DNA of 7,957 nt from Acetobacteraceae bacterium (lineage in GTDB: Bacteria > Pseudomonadota > Alphaproteobacteria > Acetobacterales > Acetobacteraceae). How positions within the stretch are numbered: position 1 is the first letter of the stretch; each line of letters opens with the position of its first letter. The stretch spans positions 1 to 7,957 of the forward strand of contig PKWQ01000193.1 in assembly GCA_003133265.1 (NCBI GenBank), read 5' to 3'. Positions 1 through 6,207 of this stretch are shown piece by piece. The notes under the pieces were generated by a model. It searched no databases and was not told where the DNA came from. It saw only the letters and a list, made by a program, of their open reading frames with translations. A program made the translations under genes and the position numbers.

Positions 1-890
1 CCCTTCATCAGGCCGAGCAGGTTGCGATAGATCAGCACCTTGTCGTCGGCATCGACCGCCGCCACCGAGTCCTCGCAGTCCATGATGGTGGTGATCGCGG
101 ATTCCATCGCCATGTCGGCCACGCCCGCCGGGTCGTCCTTGCCGATCGGGTGCTTGCGGTCGATGCGCAGCTCGATATGCAGGTTGTTGTGGCGGAACAG
201 CACCTCCGAGAGGCCGGTGATGTCGCCGCGATAGCCGACGAAGGCGTCCTCGTCGGCGAGCGCGGTCCTGGCGCCGCTGCTCAGCGTCACCATCAGCCGC
301 GAGCCGACCAGATCGTAGGCGACGGCGTCGGCGTGGTTGCCGGCATAGAGCGGCACCGCCTCGTCCAGGTATGCCTTCGCCGCCGCGATCACCTTGGCGC
401 CGCGGATCGGGTTGTAGCCGCCGGAGCGGGTGGCGCCGTCATCCTCGGGGATCGCGTCGGTGCCGTACAGCGCATCGTACAGGCTGCCCCAGCGGGCGTT
501 GGCGGCGTTCAGCGCGTAGCGGGCGTTCATCGCCGGCACGACAAGCTGCGGGCCGGCGATGGAGGCGATCTCGGCATCGACATTCTCGGTGCCAATCGAG
601 AAATCCGGCGGTTCCGCCAGCAGGTAGCCAATGGAGCGGAGGAATTCCAGGTAAGCGTCCTGGTCGAACGCCCGGCCACGATTGGCGGTATGCCAAGCAT
701 CGATCTGCCCCTGCAACGCCGCGCGTTTGGCGAGCAGCTGCTTGTTGACAGGGGCGAGTTCGGCCACCAGGGCGGCGAAGCCGTCCCAGAAGGCGCTGGC
801 GTTCAGACCGGTGCCGGGGACGGCTTCGTTGGTGACGAAATCGTACAGGGTTCGGGCGATTTTCAGGCCGCCGGCGTCGATATGGTCCAT
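1..890 (-). CDS. glcB: Malate synthase G, N-terminal part (runs off left edge)
   Basis: Malate synthase G condenses glyoxylate with acetyl-CoA to malate in the cytoplasm (glyoxylate/glycolate assimilation). The leftward frame from the ATG at 890 is open to base 1 and gives 296 residues of a protein that is normally about 720. It matches what I remember of E. coli GlcB along its whole length: an N-terminal stretch with VPGTGLNASAFW (about residues 25-36), the block QLVVPAMNARYALNAANARW (about 115-134) followed by GSLYDALYG, an FVGYRGD motif, a HIELRID strand, the block DCEDSVAAVDADDK, and YRNLLGLMK at the edge. The catalytic aspartate and cysteine region of the C-terminal half lies outside the window. 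The start is supported by AGAGGA at 900-905, nine bases upstream. It lies 122 bp downstream of the RraA-family gene on the same strand, so read-through from that gene is possible. No defect is visible in this part. Family assignment is very secure. Confidence 0.97.
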   Translation of the reverse strand, partial: MDHIDAGGLKIARTLYDFVTNEAVPGTGLNASAFWDGFAALVAELAPVNKQLLAKRAALQGQIDAWHTANRGRAFDQDAYLEFLRSIGYLLAEPPDFSIGTENVDAEIASIAGPQLVVPAMNARYALNAANARWGSLYDALYGTDAIPEDDGATRSGGYNPIRGAKVIAAAKAYLDEAVPLYAGNHADAVAYDLVGSRLMVTLSSGARTALADEDAFVGYRGDITGLSEVLFRHNNLHIELRIDRKHPIGKDDPAGVADMAMESAITTIMDCEDSVAAVDADDKVLIYRNLLGLMK

Positions 891-1012
891 ACGCTCGAAT
901 CCTCTGCTGGTGCGCGCCACGCTGGGGCGCGTCGGTGAATGCTGGCCCTTTCCTGTCCGCAGATCGCGCTTTTGTCGAGAGCGATCATGCGGGCGGTGGA
1001 CCGATGTGTGAT
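891..1012 (-). promoter_or_regulatory. Intergenic leader upstream of glcB with two inverted repeats
   Basis: This is the 122-bp gap between the RraA-family stop and the glcB start. It holds the glcB ribosome-binding site at 900-905. A GC-rich hairpin sits just upstream of it (CGCGCC 913-918 pairing with GGCGCG 926-931, 7-nt loop). There is also a spaced dyad, GATCGC at 962-967 and GCGATC at 981-986. The hairpin has no T-tract, so it does not look like an intrinsic terminator. The dyad could be an operator for glcB control. I find no convincing -35/-10 pair, so whether glcB has its own promoter here is undecided. Confidence 0.3.
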
Positions 1013-1732
1013 TTAGGGCCGGCGGCGGTCCTGGCGCCAGACCTCGAACGCGGCCTTGGTGGCGTCGCTGGGCGGATAGGTGTCGGGCAGGCTCGCCCCG
1101 CCGGCGATCCGCTCCAGCAGAAACACCTCCAGTTCCTCCTGCTCGGCGCCATCGCGGGCGACCTCGTCGGCGATGCCGCGCGGGATCACCACCACGCCGT
1201 CGCGGTCGCCGACGATGACGTCGCGCGGATAGACCGCGACGCCGCCGCAGCCGATCGGCACGTTGCTTTCCGCCGCGTGATGGCGCGCGAGGTTCAGCGG
1301 CGCGCTGGGACCGGAGGAGAACACCGGGAAGGGCATTTCGCTGATCGGGCCGGCGTCGCGGATGCCGCCGTCGGAAACGAAGCCGGCGACCCCGCGCTTC
1401 ATCAGCCGGGTGATGAGGATCTGCCCCGCCGAGGCCGCGAGCGTGTCGCCGCGGCAATCGACCACCAGAACATGGCCTTCCGGCGTGATTTCGATCGCCC
1501 GGCGCTGCGGATGGCTGGGATCGGCGAAGACGCCGACATGGTCGATGTCCTCGCGCGCCGGGATGTTGCGCAGCGTGAAGGCCGGCCCGACCATGTTGAC
1601 GCTGAGCCGCCCGAGCGGCCGCACCCCCTGGATGAAGCAGTTGCGCAGGCCACGCTTGAACAGCTGGGTGGTGAGCGTGGCGGTGCTGACATGGCTAAGA
1701 CGGATGAATGTCTCGCGGGGCAGGACTGGCAT
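1013..1732 (-). CDS. RraA-family protein (HMG aldolase / oxaloacetate decarboxylase type)
   Basis: The 239-residue product belongs to the RraA/MenG-like fold. Members with the full metal site cleave 4-hydroxy-4-methyl-2-oxoglutarate to pyruvate and decarboxylate oxaloacetate; E. coli RraA itself lacks this chemistry and inhibits RNase E. Family hallmarks are the core GVAGFVSDGGIRDAG (about residues 114-128), in which R125 and D126 occupy the Arg-Asp positions used for substrate and divalent-metal binding in the Pseudomonas putida aldolase. There is also the C-terminal block VPIGCGGVAVYPRDVIVGD, followed by DGVVVIP. With the Arg-Asp pair present, an enzyme is more likely than an RNase regulator. 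The frame extends 18 codons further upstream, but I chose the ATG at 1732 because GAGGAAA (1737-1743) lies directly before it. A promoter and operator candidate sit about 95 bp upstream, behind the LacI-family regulator. The true substrate is unknown; the gene could also be annotated as ribonuclease activity regulator RraA or, misleadingly, as a demethylmenaquinone methyltransferase. Confidence 0.9.
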   Translation of the reverse strand: MPVLPRETFIRLSHVSTATLTTQLFKRGLRNCFIQGVRPLGRLSVNMVGPAFTLRNIPAREDIDHVGVFADPSHPQRRAIEITPEGHVLVVDCRGDTLAASAGQILITRLMKRGVAGFVSDGGIRDAGPISEMPFPVFSSGPSAPLNLARHHAAESNVPIGCGGVAVYPRDVIVGDRDGVVVIPRGIADEVARDGAEQEELEVFLLERIAGGASLPDTYPPSDATKAAFEVWRQDRRRP

Positions 1733-1750
1733 GATGTTTCCTCGGTGACT

Positions 1751-1818
1751 TTCCGCCGACGATAAGCCCTGATCGCGCGATTGCACAGGAAGGGCTTGAC
1801 CCGGCGGCGCCAGCGGAA
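1751..1818 (-). repeat. Nested inverted repeats in the leader of the RraA-family gene
   Basis: Between the candidate promoter and the RraA-family start is a symmetric region: TTCCGC (1751-1756) with GCGGAA (1813-1818), then AAGCCCT (1764-1770) with AGGGCTT (1791-1797), both perfect. Inside the loop is the palindrome ATCGCGCGAT (1772-1781). The transcript leader could fold into a long interrupted stem. No T-tract follows, so it is not a plain terminator. It could be a terminator remnant, an RNA element or chance in GC-rich DNA. Confidence 0.3.
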
Positions 1819-1826
1819 GACGATCT

Positions 1827-1842
1827 ATGATAACGATAACAT
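1827..1842. promoter_or_regulatory. Candidate LacI/GntR-type operator
   Basis: The lower strand reads ATGTTATCGTTATCAT, a 16-bp imperfect dyad with CG exactly at its centre. Five of seven positions pair in each half of the inner 14 bp. LacI-family repressors usually bind such sites and insert a hinge-helix leucine at the central CpG. From memory, the E. coli GntR/IdnR operators have ATGTTA and TAACAT/TATCAT half-sites around a 4-bp centre, which this site fits. The adjacent regulator resembles GntR. The site overlaps the -10 box of the candidate promoter, as expected for repression. No binding data stand behind this call. Confidence 0.5.
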
Positions 1843-1856
1843 GGCTCTGCTGTCCA
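1827..1856 (-). promoter_or_regulatory. Candidate sigma70-type promoter for the RraA-family gene
   Basis: Reading leftward, TGGACA (1851-1856, five of six matches to TTGACA) is followed after 18 bases by TATCAT (1827-1832, five of six matches to TATAAT). Transcription would begin near 1820 and leave a leader of roughly 85-90 nt before the ATG at 1732. This is the best -35/-10 pair I could find in the window. The -10 box lies inside the operator-like dyad, an arrangement typical of LacI-family repression. Confidence 0.5.
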
Positions 1857-1889
1857 TACGCGGCCGGTCAGGGTGACATGGGAAGAAAT

Positions 1890-2927
1890 TCAGGTGGAAG
1901 CGCGCTCGACGATCTTGAACGGCACCCGTACTTGCTGTGCCCCGCCCTGGCCGGCGAAGCGCGCCAGCAGGAAATCCGCGGCGTTGCGGCCGATCAGGCC
2001 TCCCTCGACATTGACCGTGGTGAAGGGCGGTTCGACAGTCTGGCTCAGTTCGAAATTGCCGAAGCCGCAGACCGCCAGCCGGTCCGGGACGGCGATGCCG
2101 TGGAGCGCGGCTTCCACGATGGCACCGAACGCCAGCATGTCGGAACTGCAGAACAGCGCTGTGCGCCGGTCGAGTGCGGGCAGCATGGCGCGTAGCGCCT
2201 GCCGGCCGGAGGTGATGGTGCTGGGTGCGGGGATGACCGTGTCCGCCACCACCGTGAGGCCGGCGCGCCGCACCGCGTCGGTGAAGCCCTGGCGGCGCGT
2301 CAGCGCGCGGCTGTCGTTGGCCGCGAAGGCGGCGAACCGGTCGTGACCGCGCGCGATGAAATACGCGGCGACCGTCGCGCCGACATCGGCATGGTCGAAG
2401 CCCACCAGCATGTCGGTCGGCTGGTCCGCGACGTCCCAGATCTCCACCACCGGAATGCCGGAATCGGCCAGCAGCCGCCGTGCCGCCGGGGTGCGCTCCG
2501 CTCCGGTCAGCAGCAGCCCGTCCGGGCGACGGCCGAGCAGGGCGCGGACCAGTTCCTCCTCGTTCGCTTCGCCGTAGCCGCTGAGCGAGAGCATCACCTG
2601 ATAGCCGGCGGCGCGCATCTTCGCGGTGAAGTTCTGTATCACTTCCGAGAACATCGGATGCGCGATTGTCGGCACGATCGCCGCCACCATGCGCGAGCGG
2701 CGCGAGGACAGCCCGCCGGCGATCATGTTCGGCACATAACCGAGCCGGGCGATGGCTTCCCGCACCCGGATTGCGGTCTCCGCCGAGACGCGCTCGGGCG
2801 TGTTGAGCACGCGCGAAACCGTCATCGGCGCGACACCGGCCGCGATGGCGACATCGGTTATCTTCACCGCGCCGGGTTTCGTTGCAAACCTCGCCTGAAC
2901 ACGCGGCATGGGCGCCTGGATCGGCAA
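1890..2927 (-). CDS. LacI-family transcriptional regulator, GntR (gluconate repressor)-like
   Basis: A cytoplasmic DNA-binding repressor of 345 residues, the usual family length. An N-terminal tail of about 21 residues is followed by the LacI helix-turn-helix (about 22-42, with VAPMTVSRVLN), then VSAETAIRVREAIARLGYVP and a hinge region with IAGGLSSRRS (L73 as likely minor-groove leucine). The periplasmic-binding-protein-like effector domain starts at MVAAIVPTIAHPMFSEV. It follows E. coli GntR closely as I remember it (YQVMLSLSGYGEANEE, then RRPDGLLLTG, GIPVVEIWD, VGFDHADVG and the late AVCGFGNFEL). This suggests a sugar-acid or related carboxylate effector, but not which one. I chose the TTG at 2927 because GGAGG (2936-2940) sits eight bases before it; the ATG at 2909 has no such site, and the upstream ATG near 3016 has none either. 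It is divergent from the ABC importer operon and upstream of the RraA gene, so both are likely targets. Confidence 0.92.
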   Translation of the reverse strand: MPIQAPMPRVQARFATKPGAVKITDVAIAAGVAPMTVSRVLNTPERVSAETAIRVREAIARLGYVPNMIAGGLSSRRSRMVAAIVPTIAHPMFSEVIQNFTAKMRAAGYQVMLSLSGYGEANEEELVRALLGRRPDGLLLTGAERTPAARRLLADSGIPVVEIWDVADQPTDMLVGFDHADVGATVAAYFIARGHDRFAAFAANDSRALTRRQGFTDAVRRAGLTVVADTVIPAPSTITSGRQALRAMLPALDRRTALFCSSDMLAFGAIVEAALHGIAVPDRLAVCGFGNFELSQTVEPPFTTVNVEGGLIGRNAADFLLARFAGQGGAQQVRVPFKIVERAST

Positions 2928-2935
2928 ACTGGCAT

Positions 2936-2940
2936 CCTCC
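2936..2940 (-). promoter_or_regulatory. Shine-Dalgarno GGAGG that sets a TTG start for the LacI-family gene
   Basis: The lower strand has GGAGG eight bases before an in-frame TTG (2925-2927). An ATG closer to the site is in another frame, and the in-frame ATG at 2909 is 26 bases away. This favours a TTG start. The protein then begins six residues before the first in-frame methionine that precedes the DNA-binding domain. Confidence 0.55.
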
Positions 2941-3068
2941 GTTGTGATGCGGATAGCGCCGGCGTAGCGTTCGTCGGCGCCCCGCGAACGATATGCGACG
3001 GTGCGAACCGTATGCATAGTCGGCCGGATTGACCAGCACCTGCGAACGAATAGGGGAAGATACCGATA
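2941..3068. promoter_or_regulatory. Divergent control region between the LacI-type regulator and the importer operon
   Basis: This stretch must hold the start signals of both the leftward regulator and the rightward importer operon. It contains three related boxes in the same direction: GCGAACGATATGC (2984-2996), GCGAACCGTATGC (3003-3015, 11 of 13 identical to the first) and the shorter GCGAACGAATA (3042-3052). Starts are 19 and 39 bases apart, close to two and four helical turns. CGTTCG (2968-2973) forms a dyad with CGAACG (2985-2990). AGGGGA (3052-3057) is the likely ribosome-binding site of the binding-protein gene. TTGACC at 3029-3034 looks like a -35 box, but no matching -10 follows at a normal distance. 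The boxes are good candidates for regulator binding; I cannot assign promoters. Confidence 0.45.
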
Positions 3069-3072
3069 ATGA
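3057..3072. promoter_or_regulatory. Weak second copy of the operator-like motif at the importer start
   Basis: AAGATACCGATAATGA agrees with ATGATAACGATAACAT (1827-1842) at 11 of 16 positions, with the CG again at the centre. It overlaps the end of the ribosome-binding site and the ATG of the binding-protein gene. If real, the regulator could block the importer there as well. Its own symmetry is poor, so confidence is low. Confidence 0.22.
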
Positions 3073-4268
3073 AAACGATCGTCACAACGCGCCGTACGGT
3101 ACTCGGCACGGCGCTCGGTGCGGCCGCCGGCATGGCCGGCCTCTCCGGCGCCAAGGCGCAGGGTGCCAAGCCAGGGATGCCGTCCGCGCCGGTGAGCCTG
3201 AACATCATCGACGTCGCGGGCAACCTGCAACTGACCCAGCGTTCGTTCGAGGAGTACCGCAAGGCCAATCCCAACTACGTCTCCCGCATCGCCTTCAGCC
3301 AGGCGCCGGCGCCCGAGCTGCCGGGCAAGCTGAAGGCGCAGCAGGCGGCGAACCGGGTCGATATCGATCTGGTGCTGACCGGCACCGACGCGCTGGCCGC
3401 CGGCATCCAGCAGGGGCTGTGGGAGAAGCTGTTTCCCGACTATGCGGCCGCGCTGCCGAAATTGGCCGACATCCTGCTGCCGGGGGCATCGCGCATGCAG
3501 GCCCTGGCCGAAGACCAGGCGGTCTGCGTCACCTACTGCCCCGGCGGACCGCTGCTGGAATACATGCCCGACCGGGTGAAGCAGCCGCCGACCACGATCG
3601 AGGAACTGCTGGCCTGGGCCAAGGCACATCCGAAGCGGTTCATGTATGCCCGTCCGGCCAATTCCGGCCCGGGGCGCGCCTTCCTGATGGGCCTGCCCTA
3701 TCTGCTCGGCGACCGCGATCCCAAGGACCCCGACAAGGGCTGGGACAAGACCTGGAGCTACCTGGAAGAGCTCGGCCACAACATCGAATACTATCCGACC
3801 GGCACCGGCGCCACGATGAAGGAACTGGGCGAGGGATCGCGCGACATCATCGCCACCATGACCGGCTGGGACATCAATCCAAGGGCACTGGGCGTGGTGC
3901 CGAAGGAAGCCGAAATCGCCGTGCTGAAGGGCTTCCACTGGGTAACGGACGCGCACTACATGGCGATCCCGAAGGGTTTGTCGGCGGAAAAGCGCGCGTT
4001 GCTGCTCGACCTCATCGGTTTCATGCTGACGCCGAAGGCGCAGGCCGCGACCTACGACAAGGGCTTTTTCTATCCCGGCCCGGCGGTGAAGGGCGTGACG
4101 CTGGATCTGGCGCCCGCCGACAGCCAGGACGTGATCAAGGAATATAACCGCCCCTTCTACGACAAGCTGATCGCGGAGGCGCCGGCGGAGACGCCGCTGA
4201 GCGCCGAGCGGATGGTCTTCGCGTTCCAGCGCTGGGACCAGCAGATCGGTGCCAAGGTGGGCAAGTAG
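3069..4268 (+). CDS. ABC importer periplasmic solute-binding protein with Tat-type signal
   Basis: A 399-residue periplasmic binding protein that would capture the substrate and hand it to the two permeases encoded downstream. The N-terminus is a twin-arginine-type signal: TRRTVLG (7-13), a hydrophobic stretch to about residue 28 and a likely cleavage after AKA (28-30). The mature part has the layout of an extracellular solute-binding protein of the polyamine/iron/phosphonate group: an early strand SLNIIDVAGN (43-52), the segment DIDLVLTGTDALAAGI (98-113) after the first lobe, the hinge-like RMQALAEDQAVCVTY, and late YDKGFFYPGP. C153 and C157 could form a disulphide. The start is supported by AGGGGA 11 bases before the ATG. 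It is the first gene of the operon, with only 4 bp before the ATPase. Ligand identity cannot be read off: polyamine, Fe3+, thiamine and 2-aminoethylphosphonate binders all share this architecture, and the neighbouring RraA-type enzyme favours an organic acid or its derivative. Confidence 0.9.
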   Translation: MKTIVTTRRTVLGTALGAAAGMAGLSGAKAQGAKPGMPSAPVSLNIIDVAGNLQLTQRSFEEYRKANPNYVSRIAFSQAPAPELPGKLKAQQAANRVDIDLVLTGTDALAAGIQQGLWEKLFPDYAAALPKLADILLPGASRMQALAEDQAVCVTYCPGGPLLEYMPDRVKQPPTTIEELLAWAKAHPKRFMYARPANSGPGRAFLMGLPYLLGDRDPKDPDKGWDKTWSYLEELGHNIEYYPTGTGATMKELGEGSRDIIATMTGWDINPRALGVVPKEAEIAVLKGFHWVTDAHYMAIPKGLSAEKRALLLDLIGFMLTPKAQAATYDKGFFYPGPAVKGVTLDLAPADSQDVIKEYNRPFYDKLIAEAPAETPLSAERMVFAFQRWDQQIGAKVGK

Positions 4269-4272
4269 CGGT

Positions 4273-5328
4273 ATGGCTATCGCCGCGCCGGATTTCCGCG
4301 AGCTTCGGCTCGATGGGGTCAGCCGGGATTTCGGGGTCCTGAACGCGTTGCGCGACGTGACCCTGACGGTCGGGCGGGGCGAGTTCATCGCCCTGCTCGG
4401 GCCGTCCGGCTGCGGCAAGTCGACCGCGCTGAATTGCCTGGCCGGGCTGCTGCCGCTGACCTCCGGCAGCATCTGGCTGGACGACAGGCGCATCGACCAG
4501 CTGGGACCGGAGGCGCGCGGCTTCGGCATGGTGTTCCAGAACTACGCGCTGTTCCCGCACATGAGCGTGCGCCGGAACGTCGCCTTCGGCCTGGAAATGC
4601 AGGGCCGGCCGAAGGCGGAGATCGCGCGGCGGGTGGACGAGGCGATCCAGCTGGTTCGCCTGACTGCCCAGGCGGACAAGCTGCCGGGGCAGATTTCCGG
4701 CGGTCAGCAGCAGCGCGTCGCCATCGCGCGCGCCATCGTGGTGGAGCCGCCGCTGGTGCTGATGGACGAGCCGCTGTCCAACCTGGACGCCAAGCTGCGG
4801 CTGGAGATGCGCACCGAGATCCGGCGCATCCACACCATGCTCGGCTGCTCCACGATCTATGTGACGCACGACCAGGACGAGGCGCTGTCGCTGGCCGACC
4901 GTATCGTGGTGCTGCGCGACGGGCTGGTGCGGCAGGTCGGCACGCCGGAGGAGCTGTATGCCCGTCCGTCGCAGCCGGACGTGGCCGAGTTCATGGGCTA
5001 TCGCAATCTGCTGAGCACGCGGGCCGAGGCGGCGGGGGCAGGTCTCGTGGTGCGGGTCAGCGGCGCGGCGCTGGCCGGCACGCCGGTCGGCGAGGTGTGG
5101 CCCGGCCCCGCCATCGTCGCGATCCGGCCCGAGGACCTGACGCCGTCGCCGGACGCGCCGATCGCGGTGACCGTGGACGCGGCGGAATATCGCGGCCGGG
5201 ATTTCTACGGCCTGGCCCACACCGGGGACGGCACGGAACTGTTCTTCCGCTCCGAGACCCGCGTTGTCGCCGGCGAGGCGCTGCGCCTCGGCGCGTCGGC
5301 CGCGCGCGTGCTGGTCTATCCCGCATGA
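4273..5328 (+). CDS. ABC importer ATP-binding protein (PotA/FbpC/UgpC type)
   Basis: A 351-residue cytoplasmic ATPase that drives the importer. In order: Walker A GPSGCGKST (43-51), Q-loop Q89 in VFQNYALFPHMSV, signature ISGGQQQ (141-147, isoleucine instead of the usual leucine), Walker B LVLMDEP with catalytic E166, D-loop NLDAKLR, and switch histidine H199 in VTHDQDEA. The C-terminal 100 or so residues form a TOBE-like regulatory domain (AIRPEDL, then an AAEYRGRDFYGL-type strand), as in PotA, FbpC and UgpC. All catalytic residues are present. I chose the ATG at 4273, four bases after the preceding stop. An in-frame GTG at 4249 would add eight residues inside the preceding gene and has no better support. 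The stop codon overlaps the next start (ATGA), indicating translational coupling. Which solute it serves is not determined by this subunit. Confidence 0.95.
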   Translation: MAIAAPDFRELRLDGVSRDFGVLNALRDVTLTVGRGEFIALLGPSGCGKSTALNCLAGLLPLTSGSIWLDDRRIDQLGPEARGFGMVFQNYALFPHMSVRRNVAFGLEMQGRPKAEIARRVDEAIQLVRLTAQADKLPGQISGGQQQRVAIARAIVVEPPLVLMDEPLSNLDAKLRLEMRTEIRRIHTMLGCSTIYVTHDQDEALSLADRIVVLRDGLVRQVGTPEELYARPSQPDVAEFMGYRNLLSTRAEAAGAGLVVRVSGAALAGTPVGEVWPGPAIVAIRPEDLTPSPDAPIAVTVDAAEYRGRDFYGLAHTGDGTELFFRSETRVVAGEALRLGASAARVLVYPA

Positions 5329-6203
5329 ATACCGTGCCGCTTAGCGTGCGGCTGGCGCAGCGCGGGCTGGATAGCGTGACATTGCTGGTGCTGCCGGCGG
5401 TGCTCTGCGTGATCGGGCTGTTCGTCTATCCCTTCCTGTATGGTCTGGTGCTGTCGTTCGCGCCCAAGACCGGCGGCATCCTGGCGAATTACCGGAAGTT
5501 CTTCGCCGACCCATTCCTGTACGACACCATCGGCACCACGCTGCTGATCGCCGTCCCCGCCACCCTGCTGAACACGGTGGTCTCGATCCCGGTGGCGCTG
5601 CGGGTGCGGCTTATGGCCAAGCCGCGACTGCTGACCACCATCCTGGTGATCCCGATCACGCTCGGTACCGTGCTGGTCGCGGAAGGGCTGCTGAACTATC
5701 TCGGTCCGCGCGGCTGGCTGAACCGGGCGTTGCTGGAGTTCGGCCTGTCCGACCACCCGGTGCGGCTGGTGCATAATTACTGGGGCGTGTTCCTGTCGCT
5801 GGTGATCACCGGCTTTCCGTTCACCTTCCTGCTGACCCAGTCCTATGTCACCGGCATTGATCCCTCGCTGGAGCAGGCCGGCGCGATGCTGGGCGCGCGG
5901 GCGCCGGCGCGGTTCCGGCGCATCCTGCTGCCGCTGCTGATCCCCGGCCTGACCGTCACGCTGTGCCTGTCCTTCGTGCAGGCGTTCTCGGTGTTTCCCT
6001 CCGCCGTGCTGCTCGGTGCGCCGGCGGGGCCGACGCGGGTGATCTCCATCGCCGCCTATCAGGCGGCGTTCGAGCAGTACGACTACTCGATGGCATCGGC
6101 GATCGCGATGATCATGGCGGCGGTGCAGGTGCTGATCGTGGTGGCGCTGCTGGCGGCGCGCGGGCTGGTCTATCGCGGCCCGGCCGGCGGCGGGAAGGGC
6201 TGA
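5325..6203 (+). CDS. ABC importer inner-membrane permease 1 (PotB-like)
   Basis: A 292-residue membrane protein forming half of the transport channel. The N-terminal membrane segment (about 17-45, with LPAVLCVIGLFVYP) is followed by a short periplasmic loop. Further hydrophobic segments lie near 68-92, 102-123, 150-172, 200-225 and 255-282, giving about six helices. The cytoplasmic EAA loop that contacts the ATPase is clear at 183-203: EQAGAMLG, then ILLP. This is the binding-protein-dependent transport permease domain of the PotB/CysT/ThiP group, at typical length. The ATG overlaps the ATPase stop by four bases (ATGA) and is the natural start. It pairs with the permease encoded next. No break or missing motif is seen. 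Confidence 0.93.
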   Translation: MNTVPLSVRLAQRGLDSVTLLVLPAVLCVIGLFVYPFLYGLVLSFAPKTGGILANYRKFFADPFLYDTIGTTLLIAVPATLLNTVVSIPVALRVRLMAKPRLLTTILVIPITLGTVLVAEGLLNYLGPRGWLNRALLEFGLSDHPVRLVHNYWGVFLSLVITGFPFTFLLTQSYVTGIDPSLEQAGAMLGARAPARFRRILLPLLIPGLTVTLCLSFVQAFSVFPSAVLLGAPAGPTRVISIAAYQAAFEQYDYSMASAIAMIMAAVQVLIVVALLAARGLVYRGPAGGGKG

Positions 6204-6207
6204 GGCG

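Noticed and set aside
913..931. GC-rich hairpin as an intrinsic terminator of the RraA-family gene
   Set aside because: No T-tract follows on the transcribed strand, and it lies just before the glcB ribosome-binding site.
150..938. Rightward 262-codon open frame
   Set aside because: It is antisense to malate synthase G, whose family match is unmistakable. Its composition is that of a shadow frame.
935..1765. Rightward 276-codon open frame
   Set aside because: Antisense to the RraA-family gene, low complexity and no recognisable motif.
3029..3034. TTGACC as a -35 box for the importer operon
   Set aside because: No acceptable -10 box follows at 16-18 bases, so I do not call a promoter here.
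2928..4529. Long leftward open frame (in total 879 codons down to 1890) extending the LacI-family gene antisense through the importer genes
   Set aside because: Only the part below about 2927 has protein-family features. The rest is antisense to the binding protein and ATPase, is arginine-, glutamine- and glycine-rich as expected for GC-rich shadow frames, and has no ribosome-binding site.
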